The notes under the pieces are model-generated. The model had not been told where the DNA came from and ran no database searches. It saw nothing but the letters and a program-made list of their open reading frames with translations. DNA of 53,701 nucleotides, taken from contig NZ_JABFCN010000052.1 of the NCBI RefSeq assembly GCF_013087515.1, positions 1 to 53,701 of the forward strand, read 5' to 3'. This stretch comes from Rhizobium sophorae. GTDB lineage: Bacteria; Pseudomonadota; Alphaproteobacteria; Rhizobiales; Rhizobiaceae. The translations under genes and the position numbers were made by a program. This document shows positions 18,101-24,948 of this stretch, piece after piece; within the stretch, counting starts at the first letter, position 1; each line of letters begins with the position of its first letter.

Positions 18101-19483
18101 CCATCGGAAGTTGTGGAAGTCTTATTCACGGAAATCGAATGGGAGTTTGCTCAACTGGACTCCGAGAGCTACGTAATTTCCAACTTGGTGTGGCATGGCG
18201 AACAACTTCGACCAATGCTTGGGCGCCGACTTCTCGGGCTTTTAACCGCACAAGAACCCCGCTCCCTTGGCGTACTGAGGGGTGCGTTGAAGATCGTTTC
18301 GGCAGACGACACGATCAGCGATGCCGAGCTTGCAGCGTTGGCGGAGCACAAAACCAAGGGCGCCGCCTCGTCTAGCCACACCGCTCTTTGGGTGGCACTT
18401 TGGCTAACGGTTCAAGCGCCCGAAGCTATCGCCTTCCTTGACGGTCATCTGCTCGGCCTCGACCAGTGCGACGCCAAAAACTTCACCATGGCCGCCAGTT
18501 CGGGTTTTCTCTCCACCGACCACGACTGGGTCTCTAAGCGGACGAGTTTCAAAACCCCGCAGTCGCTGAAGCGGCTTTTCGAAATCCTTTGCCGCCACAT
18601 AAAGCGTACAGAGGACACGAAGCGTGTTCATCTGCGAGCTTATTCACCGGAAGAACGAGATCACGCGCAACAGGAACGCGACATGGTCTTGACCATGCTT
18701 GGTGAGATCGAAGGCAAAGAAGCATTCGTTGCCTTGATGGAACTAGCCGACACTCACGTCGATCAGGATATCCGCCCACATATCCGACGAGCTGCTCTCG
18801 CTCGTGCGGAAGCTGATGCCAATCTGAAGCCTTGGTCAGCTGCTGACTTTCACGCCTTCACAAGGGATCTTGATCGAAATCCTGGAAGCCTCCGCGAGTT
18901 GTACGATCTCGTTTGCAATCGGCTGCTGGATTTCAAGCAGGAACTGGAGGAGGGCGACGATAGTATCGCCAGCATCGTTCATAAGGTTGACGCCGAGACT
19001 GTGCAGCGAAACTTCTTTGGCAAGCTGTTTCGTGACAGGTCGAACGGCAGGTATTTTGCGCCCAATGAGGAAGAGCTTGCCGACGCAAAAAGGCCAGACC
19101 TCAGGATCCATGCCACCGACATTCATGGACCCGTCCCAATCGAGTTCAAAATCGCAGACAATTGGAGTGGGTCGGAGCTTTTTGAGCGACTGCAGAACCA
19201 GCTATGTAACGATTATCTTCGGGACGCACGTTCATCTTATGGTGTGTTCCTGATGTCGAACCGTGCCGTGAAGCGGAAGAGCTGGGAGCACCCGATCACC
19301 GGAGCGGCGCTGACATTCGCCGAACTCTGCATCGCGCTGCAGGACTTCGCGGACGAATACATCGCAAAGCGGCCTGATATTGACGGCATCAAGGTCATTG
19401 GGATCGACCTGACGAAGCGCCTCAAGGTGCGTCGTCCCGACCCTGTCCCGCGAAGCAAGCGAATGCCTTCGAAGAAAAAGTGA
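15170..19483 (+). CDS. NACHT/STAND-like ATPase with C-terminal nuclease-like domain
   Basis: This is a 1437-residue cytosolic protein. The Walker A motif LAEAGAGKT lies at about residues 48-56 and the Walker B FMLDSVDEAR at 113-122, followed by the NACHT-type sensor IIITSRASEW. Some 1100 residues of helical, repeat-like sequence follow, with a charged coiled-coil stretch (QLELQRRRREHEEETERRELEE, near residue 815). Near the C-terminus, D-L-R-I (about 1310) followed by PIEFKIAD (E1325-x-K1327) resembles a PD-(D/E)XK nuclease core. STAND ATPases of this kind act in bacterial immunity by oligomerising on sensing a phage product; here the putative effector is C-terminal. I start at ATG 15170 because the family begins just before RRF; the frame is open from TTG 15038. 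It stands alone, with no partner gene. Confidence 0.75.
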   Translation: MNKQAFVDLDRRFVQLDDGLGGDMDDWIYAGPGIGWEALAKERRAIVLAEAGAGKTQEIKAAVRKLRESGKVAFFVRLEELSDGVTQASFDGADTGSLRELDTWLNETDTGWFMLDSVDEARLGSAKNFQRAIKHLSGKLGDAAQRANIIITSRASEWRPESDLRLVNNFLPLPETEETASHFNADNLERIFDSVTEAVDGMEKRTGARVYTLLPLNEPRIRHLAAHFGVNDTNSFYHAVERADAVGFASRPKDLEDLAEYWLQNGSIGGQLELVENDIALKLKERDQDRAQARPLASDSARLGVKILAAASSLLRDQQFRVPETDSDLDGIDVGAILGMWTEGNCQTLLSRPIFDEAIYGRVRFHHRSVREYLAAEWIVELLERGNSRRQVEQLFFKSQYGIELIVPAMRPLLPWIALKDERIRNKLARIAPEVLTEGGDPSAFPADFREALIRDICSRRNRERFGRLLDAAAVGRMAMSDVGPAIRELLSAYKDDEVVRITLLRMAWQGNMRGCLEQAKAFALGTSYDGTTRGAAIQVVAATAGTAELAQFRDNLLGSLGERDLVIFGECLRSLGAILDPKLAIDIAANLLGPDKYGFQSLKVRFVAFVDGLPLAECRTVVDEILVKLRETPFKEGRNYRVSDKVYWLLPVAARACERLVEAKDAFALSTNALDIMSLIEKSTAYDRSSIKTDLGAMVKAWSDLNEQLFWREISAERAKGRVITNWWEVSGLPSFWQFSSVDFPRFVEQITNRQGDDRFVALSVAIKVTPTEALEESLPTIRKAIGDDTNLNARLDEFLNPNPTAQQLELQRRRREHEEETERRELEEGARLAQYKLRISQNLSWLGAAPPDGVTHAQLHMLEALRDLDLDRNRLAHPNWQGLVPEYGHEVVQAFKDGAQRYWRHHVPQLRSEGVQTMNSIPHQTYLGLTGLEFDAQEEGWLDAMSSEDAKLAARYALWEMNGFSDWLGSLAEKFPSEVVEVLFTEIEWEFAQLDSESYVISNLVWHGEQLRPMLGRRLLGLLTAQEPRSLGVLRGALKIVSADDTISDAELAALAEHKTKGAASSSHTALWVALWLTVQAPEAIAFLDGHLLGLDQCDAKNFTMAASSGFLSTDHDWVSKRTSFKTPQSLKRLFEILCRHIKRTEDTKRVHLRAYSPEERDHAQQERDMVLTMLGEIEGKEAFVALMELADTHVDQDIRPHIRRAALARAEADANLKPWSAADFHAFTRDLDRNPGSLRELYDLVCNRLLDFKQELEEGDDSIASIVHKVDAETVQRNFFGKLFRDRSNGRYFAPNEEELADAKRPDLRIHATDIHGPVPIEFKIADNWSGSELFERLQNQLCNDYLRDARSSYGVFLMSNRAVKRKSWEHPITGAALTFAELCIALQDFADEYIAKRPDIDGIKVIGIDLTKRLKVRRPDPVPRSKRMPSKKK

Positions 19484-19783
19484 CTGGTTGCGAACAAGAT
19501 CAACCTGCGGCCATTACTCGCCGAGCAGAATGAATTTGGGTTTTTGGAGCCTGTTATTCGAACTGTCGAAAAGTGAATTTTCGGAGGCTCGAACAATGTT
19601 CGTGGAAATTGACTATTATTCGGCGAAAATTATCAATCCGGTCGACTCTTGGGGAGGCAGCCCGTCGCGGCAATAGCACCTGGGTATGAATTGCAAATCG
19701 GCGCAGAAGTGCAAGGACTGCAATGCCGCGATTTGGCCGCTTGCGCCCACCATGGCTTCGCCATCCACACACGGGGATAACTA
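19484..19783. other. Intergenic stretch, nothing recognised
   Basis: Three hundred bases lie between the ATPase stop and the broken ohr gene. Short open frames on both strands have no ribosome site or recognisable family. GGGGAT about 8 bases before the ohr ATG may be the old ribosome site. Confidence 0.4.
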
Positions 19784-20212
19784 ATGACCGTTGACGCAAA
19801 ATAGAAAACCAATGCAACAGCAACGGGCGGAGGTCGCGATGGCCACACCGCTCTGGCCGACGGCACGATTGAATTCGATCTGGTCATCCCGGGGGAACTG
19901 GGCGGGCCGGGCGGCGACGGAGCGAACCCCGAAAAGCTTTTCGCACTCGGTTATTCTAAATGCTTTCTTGGCGCACTTCGAGTCGGCGCTCAGCAGCTGA
20001 AGACGAAGGTTCCAGAGGGCTCGATGGTGTCCGCTACAATCGGCAAGGGGCCGCGCACAGAGGGTGGTTTTGCTATCACCGCGGCCCTGGACGTCTATTT
20101 GCCCGGCATTACGGAGGCCGAAGCCCAGCACCTCGTTGAAGCGACGCACATTTGCCCGTACTCGAACAGCATCAAGGCGACGGTTGACGTAGCATTTACG
20201 GTGAGAACCTGA
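19784..20212 (+). pseudogene. ohr: ohr (organic hydroperoxide resistance) gene interrupted by an amber codon
   Basis: Reading from ATG 19784, the frame encodes an almost full Ohr/OsmC protein of 142 codons, except that codon 7 (19802-19804) is TAG. The residues around it (MTVDAK, stop, KTNATATGGGRDG) align with the Ohr start, where this position is usually Tyr. The rest is intact: LGGPGGDGANPEKLFALGYSKCFLGAL with the peroxidatic Cys, and THICPYSN with the resolving Cys. No in-frame ATG or GTG occurs before the first Cys; the next ATG is at 20024. Ohr is a thiol peroxidase reducing organic hydroperoxides, usually beside the regulator ohrR, which is absent here. A single TAT-to-TAG change, a sequencing error, or readthrough would explain it. 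Confidence 0.8.
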
Positions 20213-21291
20213 TCCCAACCGAAATCGGCCGTTGTGTGAGGGAGGGCCGATCGACCGCCCTTCCTGCCTTAAAGAACTCGCGTGGTCCCCTTGCCGCTCT
20301 TGATTCCGAACGCAGCTATCCCATCCAATAATCCACGGTTACGGGATGAGCGGAAATTATGTTGTTTGATAGTGACCGCTTGAGCCTTGGCTTGGTTTTG
20401 CCAGCACAGCGATGAATCCGTTCGGACTTCGAGTTCGAGCCCAGCTTTCACTGGCCGCCAGAGCAGACCGGGCAGGTTTCGGGCGCTGTGGGTGAGAACA
20501 TCAACACGGCCACCCGCTGACGTTATCGACGAGATCGCGTCGATGTGATTTCCGCAGTTTGTTTGCCCGCGGTTCAACTGGCAAAGATTCATTAGATTCC
20601 GAGTTTTCGGGAGGGGGTCAACACGTTGGATTCGTTGACTTCTCGAGGTGGCTAATATACGCAATCCCCTAACTTCCGACAGTAATCGCCTAACTTTCGA
20701 ACACGGATATTTCGAAATTCGAAGTATTATCTACGTGAGACCAGGCACCGAAGCTCGATTGTTTGGATGCGAACAACAATCATCAATCGTGCGCGTGAAG
20801 AGGTGGGAAAATGTTCACGCTGCCGAACAATCCCGAGTGCTATCTTTCGGCAATTCGAACATTGCTCGGAAATACCGGCAAATGTTTGAGAGCCGAAACA
20901 ATGGCCGCATCGTATCTCAGAATGGGCCTTCATAGTGCGTAGCAGGAGCCAGTGAGCCAGAGGGACATTGACGTCCCGCCCTCGCTTCCCGTCAAGGATG
21001 CTACCTCGTAGCGGCTGGTCTCGATACACGCGAAGCCGGTTCGATCATTGAAGCCGATGATTGAGCCACAAGCGTTATGCCGCAAGTCATCAGAATCGGA
21101 AGTGATCCGTCTTTAAGGGTGCAGCTAGCGCTCCGTCATCAGCGTCATAGGCGGCGCAATTTTTCGGTTGACGACGCCTCAGGTGTTCTGTATCTGTTCA
21201 CGCATGATCCAGAGCGCCAGAACCATACGAATAGCACGCTGAAACTGACCCGGAATCCGGGCTTTTCATGTGTTTAATTCGAGGGTTCATG
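20213..21291. other. 1.1-kb intergenic region with direct repeats
   Basis: No convincing gene was found. The open frames on both strands (for example 20269-20664 minus and 20648-20935 plus) lack ribosome sites, domains and protein-like composition. Two copies of CCTAACTTYCGA lie at 20668-20679 and 20689-20700, 21 bases apart, followed by an A/T-rich TTTCGAAATTCGAAG. The last part (21250-21291) is the leader of the TnsA-like gene and is echoed at 49496. Confidence 0.4.
20668..20700. repeat. Two direct repeats CCTAACTTYCGA with 21-bp period
   Basis: The 12-base element occurs at 20668-20679 and 20689-20700 with one difference. A 21-base period is two helical turns, so a protein could bind both on the same DNA face. 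It lies about 600 bases upstream of the TnsA-like/AAA-protease unit. Confidence 0.45.
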
Positions 21292-21885
21292 ATGAGCATC
21301 TCTTCTCCGCGCTCTGTGGCGCAATCAAATGCCGTAGGAACTTTATATCCTCTCAGCACCGTCCGTTGCGTAGGACCAGTGCTGTTCAGAGATCAGTTGG
21401 CCCGAGACATCGCGTGCCTGCTGGACGTCGACGACGAAGTTCTGTCGTGGTCATGCCGGTCCCTTTCGCTATCCAAAGATGGTCAGGTCTACAAACCGGA
21501 TTTTATGGTCGAAAGAGCTGATCTGCGGTTTGCTATTGATGGCGTCCGAGATGACGAAGCACCGCCCTGGGCAAAGGCAAAATCCATCGATGCTGGTTTC
21601 CCGTACGAGGCGATCGCGGCTTCTGCGCTTCCACGTATCCGGTTGAAGAACGCAAAGGACCTATTGCGCTACGCGCGGCATGAAGCGGCTCTGTCGGACC
21701 GTATCAGGCTGCTTGCCGCACTGGACGAATACTCAAGCCTGACCGTTGCAGAAGCGCTTGTCGTGTTCCGCGAAACGAAGCCCGTCGCGGGCTTGGCATC
21801 CATGGTCCTGCAGCGGTTCGTCACCATGGATCTCGATGAACGGCTCATCGGGCCAGAGACCATAGTGCGCCGTAAGCGCGACTAA
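21292..21885 (+). CDS. TnsA-like restriction-fold protein, possibly catalytically inactive
   Basis: This 197-residue protein resembles the N-terminal domain of TnsA endonucleases: FRDQLARDIACLLDVDDEVLSWSCRSLSL, then GQVYKPDFMVE (compare the TnsA signature Y-x-PDF). Where active TnsA has an E/Q-x-K strand, this protein reads FAIDGVRDD, so the Lys appears lost and catalysis is doubtful. A C-terminal helical part (LLRYARHEAALSDRIRLL) may be a winged-helix remnant. Start at 21292, with GAGGG 6 bases upstream; this leader is nearly identical to that at 49496-49520. It is 56 bases upstream of the AAA+/M41 gene and no TnsB or other transposase gene is present, so a Tn7 role is unlikely. It may recruit DNA or substrates to the protease. 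Confidence 0.6.
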   Translation: MSISSPRSVAQSNAVGTLYPLSTVRCVGPVLFRDQLARDIACLLDVDDEVLSWSCRSLSLSKDGQVYKPDFMVERADLRFAIDGVRDDEAPPWAKAKSIDAGFPYEAIAASALPRIRLKNAKDLLRYARHEAALSDRIRLLAALDEYSSLTVAEALVVFRETKPVAGLASMVLQRFVTMDLDERLIGPETIVRRKRD

Positions 21886-21941
21886 TTCCCCGAAAAATCT
21901 TGGAAACTTTTGACGCTGCCGCGAGCAGCGGAGGATGAGCT

Positions 21942-23927
21942 ATGCCTATTGGCACCACCAATGAGAAGATCAATTCGTCCATCAATCATTACACACTTTA
22001 TCGAACCTTCGAGCGGGCACTCGCAGGATGCAGGGCATTCCACTTGGGCGGTTCGGGCATCGTAGTGCTGGTGACACCCAACAGAAAACCCGCAGCTGAC
22101 TACAAGGCGTGCGCAATCGCCTATTTGTATCAAGGGATCGAGCGAGACGACTGGGATCACGTTGGCTATGCGTGCATCAGCGCGACGGACAAGCCAGAAC
22201 GGATGAAATCGGAATTCGACGATAGGTGTTCAACGCGCGAGCGAGCAATCGTCATCTCGGAGACCCGCAACCTCCCGCCGGTCATTTCTGTCACCGCCGA
22301 TATCTTTATCGATCTGGACCCCATCAACGAGGACGATCTAAGAGAGGCATGCGCAACGGTATTAAAGCTCAACATCACCGCCAAGCAGGCCAGCCGCCTC
22401 CTGGCATTCCCGCGAGACCTTATGCTTGCTGCACTCAGGCGAAATAGCTCGGCGGCTGATGCAATCCGGCGTCTGAGTTCGGTCTCATCGATCGAGCCGG
22501 AAGGCAAACCGATCGAGGAGAGGCCGCCGCGCCTTGAGAACCTCCATGGATATGGTGCTGCCAAGGAGTGGGGGCTTCAACTAGCCAAGGATCTCAAGTC
22601 GTGGCAGGCAGGGAAGCTGAAATGGTCAGATGTGGACCGAGGTCTCCTTCTCAGTGGGCCGCCCGGCGTGGGGAAGACGATCTTCGCTCGGGCACTTGCC
22701 GAGACTTGCGGTGTCAATTTCGTCGCGACTTCGGTCGTACAATGGCAGGCGACGGGTCATCTGGGCGACCTTCTCAAGGCGATGCGGGCTGAATTCGCGT
22801 GCGCCATCGACAAGGCACCTAGCATCCTCTTGCTCGACGAACTCGATTCTGTTGGGGACAGAAACTCTTTTAGAGGGGAGTACGCATCATATTCCATCCA
22901 AGTGGTGAATGCTCTGCTGGAAGCCTTGGATGGATCGGCCAACCGGGACGGACTCGTCGTAATCGGCGCCACCAACTTTCCAGAGAAGATTGACACCGCC
23001 ATCCGCCGATCAGGCAGGCTGGATCGGCACATCAAGATCGGAATGCCCAGTTCGGCAGATCGCATCGTTATTCTGTCGCAAATGCTCGAAGACCCGGACT
23101 TTCCAGACCTTAGCTTACTCGGTCCGCAGACTGAAGGGATGTCGGGAGCCGACCTTGCACGAATGGTCCGGGATGCAAAGAAGCGGGCGAGACGCGAAGA
23201 CCGACCCATCACCCTAGCCGATCTCATTTCGCAACTCCCGCCCGTCATCAGGATCGAGGGTGAATATCGACATGCCGTTGCTGTTCACGAGGCAGGCCAT
23301 GCCCTTGTTGGGAATGCCTTAGGGCTCGGGCAATTCGTTGGCGTTGCGGTAGTTCATCAGATTAATCCGAGGATCGAAATCCAATCGTCGGGTGGTGCGA
23401 GCTTCGAATTCCCGGCCGTACATATTCGCAATGAGCAACGATACCGCGATGAAATCTGCCTTCGACTTGCGGGAGTCGCTGCTGAGCGACTGATCCTTGG
23501 AAGTCACAGCGACGGGTGCGGCATCGGACCAACCAGCGATCTGGCCATTGCCACGGATCTCGCGTTGCAGATGGAAACTAAAGCTGGGATGGGCGCTCGC
23601 CTTCATCATTTTGGCAAAAGCGCGGGCTGGGAAGACTTCGGAGCGCAGAGCGCACCGTGGTTGATGGACCGAGTTGAAGGAATCCTGCGTGAAGAAATGG
23701 CTCGCGCCGAAGCAATTGTAGCCGCGCATCGTCCACTACTAATGACTCTGACCAGAGAGTTAGAGGAGATCGGGGACGTTTTGCCCAAACGCTTAGACGA
23801 ATTGAGAAATGAGGTGGCGAGCAGCGGAACTATCTCTGCGAATAACCCAAACCCTCCTTCGGGAAAGGAGGTTTTGGAAACACGCGGTAGCACGCGAGCA
23901 CCTGCTGAGAAGGAGGTGCGGCGATGA
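21942..23927 (+). CDS. Soluble FtsH-like AAA+ ATPase/M41 zinc protease (copy 1)
   Basis: This 661-residue protein has a novel N-terminal domain (about residues 1-190, no TM segment), an AAA+ domain with Walker A GPPGVGKT (239-246), Walker B LLLDELDS (about 296-303), the second region of homology ATNFPEKIDTAIRRSGRLDRHI, and a C-terminal M41 peptidase domain with the zinc motif HEAGH (449-453) and a likely third ligand Asp in GPTSDLAIATD (near 533). FtsH degrades proteins processively, but normal FtsH has two N-terminal TM helices, absent here. It lies between the TnsA-like gene (56 bases) and the metallophosphoesterase (4-base overlap). A close paralogue is at 49758. A regulated cytosolic protease, perhaps in phage defence, is inferred. 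Confidence 0.87.
   Translation: MPIGTTNEKINSSINHYTLYRTFERALAGCRAFHLGGSGIVVLVTPNRKPAADYKACAIAYLYQGIERDDWDHVGYACISATDKPERMKSEFDDRCSTRERAIVISETRNLPPVISVTADIFIDLDPINEDDLREACATVLKLNITAKQASRLLAFPRDLMLAALRRNSSAADAIRRLSSVSSIEPEGKPIEERPPRLENLHGYGAAKEWGLQLAKDLKSWQAGKLKWSDVDRGLLLSGPPGVGKTIFARALAETCGVNFVATSVVQWQATGHLGDLLKAMRAEFACAIDKAPSILLLDELDSVGDRNSFRGEYASYSIQVVNALLEALDGSANRDGLVVIGATNFPEKIDTAIRRSGRLDRHIKIGMPSSADRIVILSQMLEDPDFPDLSLLGPQTEGMSGADLARMVRDAKKRARREDRPITLADLISQLPPVIRIEGEYRHAVAVHEAGHALVGNALGLGQFVGVAVVHQINPRIEIQSSGGASFEFPAVHIRNEQRYRDEICLRLAGVAAERLILGSHSDGCGIGPTSDLAIATDLALQMETKAGMGARLHHFGKSAGWEDFGAQSAPWLMDRVEGILREEMARAEAIVAAHRPLLMTLTRELEEIGDVLPKRLDELRNEVASSGTISANNPNPPSGKEVLETRGSTRAPAEKEVRR
23847..23877 (+). 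terminator. Terminator-like hairpin in the 3' end of AAA/M41 gene
   Basis: CCAAACCCTCCTT at 23847-23859 pairs, with one mismatch, with AAAGGAGGTTTTGG at 23864-23877, and the descending arm ends in a short T-run. It lies inside the coding region, 50 bases before the stop, and could attenuate expression of the metallophosphoesterase. Confidence 0.35.
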
Positions 23928-24748
23928 AGGCCTGGGTAATCAGCGACATCCATTCGTCACCGCTAGATCTGCTTCACCGCAGGCAGCTGAGCGTTCCTCG
24001 GGCCGACATCTGCATCTGCGCTGGCGATATCGCAGGCGACATTGAACGTGCCATTGATTTCCTGCATGCAGAGATCGCGCCGCACATGCCGGTGGTCGCT
24101 GTCCTTGGGAACCATGACTATTATGGTTCGTCGATTGATCGGGCGTTGGAACACGCCCGGAAATGGACCGCCGGGACCAACGTCCACATTCTGGAGAATG
24201 CCACGTACGAACGCGGCGACCTGCGTATTGTGGGCGCCACGCTTTGGACGGATTTCGAGATTGAAGCTCATGATTTCGGCGATTTGCCGGTTCATGCCCG
24301 GCGCGACTTGGCCGTTCGAGAATGCATGCGGTACCTACTCGATTTTCGGTTAATCCATCGGTCTGATACGCGAGCGGGGGATGAGAGTGGTCTTATTACG
24401 CCGAACGAAATGATCTCTCGTCATCGGGAGAGCCGAACCTACATTGCTCGCGAGCTGGCGAGGCCGTTCGACGGCACGACGGTGGTGCTGACACATCATG
24501 CCCCGTCCGTCCGGTCACTAGCCCCCCGCTTCGACGGTCACATTTCGAATGCGGCCTTCGCCTCGAATCTATCTTCGACGATCACAGAGGGCAGGCCATC
24601 GTTCTGGATTCACGGACACATTCATCGCTTTCACGATTACGTTGAGAGTGAAACGCGCGTTCTATGCAATCCAAGGGGATACCGACACGAAGCAGGCGGC
24701 CGGTTCAGGCCAGGTTTCGTTATCGAAACAACCCCACTGAAGGGTTAG
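23924..24748 (+). CDS. Calcineurin-like metallophosphoesterase
   Basis: This 274-residue cytosolic protein has a complete set of two-metal phosphoesterase motifs: SDIH (residues 7-10), AGDIAGDIE, GNHDYYG (near 63-69), LTHHAPS (near 190), and GHIHRFHDY (near 228). A strong ribosome site (AAGGAGG) precedes the ATG, which overlaps the AAA/M41 stop (ATGA), so the genes are translationally coupled. Family members cleave phosphomonoesters, phosphodiesters, nucleotides or nucleic acids; the substrate cannot be told. Its tight coupling to a AAA+ protease and a TnsA-like protein suggests a common pathway, such as destruction of a nucleotide or a nuclease effector step. Confidence 0.88.
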   Translation: MKAWVISDIHSSPLDLLHRRQLSVPRADICICAGDIAGDIERAIDFLHAEIAPHMPVVAVLGNHDYYGSSIDRALEHARKWTAGTNVHILENATYERGDLRIVGATLWTDFEIEAHDFGDLPVHARRDLAVRECMRYLLDFRLIHRSDTRAGDESGLITPNEMISRHRESRTYIARELARPFDGTTVVLTHHAPSVRSLAPRFDGHISNAAFASNLSSTITEGRPSFWIHGHIHRFHDYVESETRVLCNPRGYRHEAGGRFRPGFVIETTPLKG

Positions 24749-24948
24749 GTGAAGGGCTGCGTAGTCCCATTAACATCACATGGCCGCGCCAGAAGGTCAG
24801 GCCGAAAATCCTCGACCTCTGGAGTAAAGCTGATCTTGACGGGGGGCTGCTGCCTGCCGCTTATAAGTTGTATTATTCTGTGTTATGCATTTTGGATAGT
24901 GCAATCCCCGTAATATTTCCGCAGTTCTATGCTTGCTGAGGGGCGAAC

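Noticed and set aside
20269..20664. 131-residue minus-strand frame in the empty region
   Set aside because: It has no ribosome site or family resemblance, and its composition is unlike neighbouring proteins.
21292..21885. A Tn7-like transposon suggested by the TnsA-like protein
   Set aside because: No TnsB, TnsC or TnsD/TniQ gene and no transposon ends were seen; the ATPase beside it is FtsH-like, not TnsC-like.
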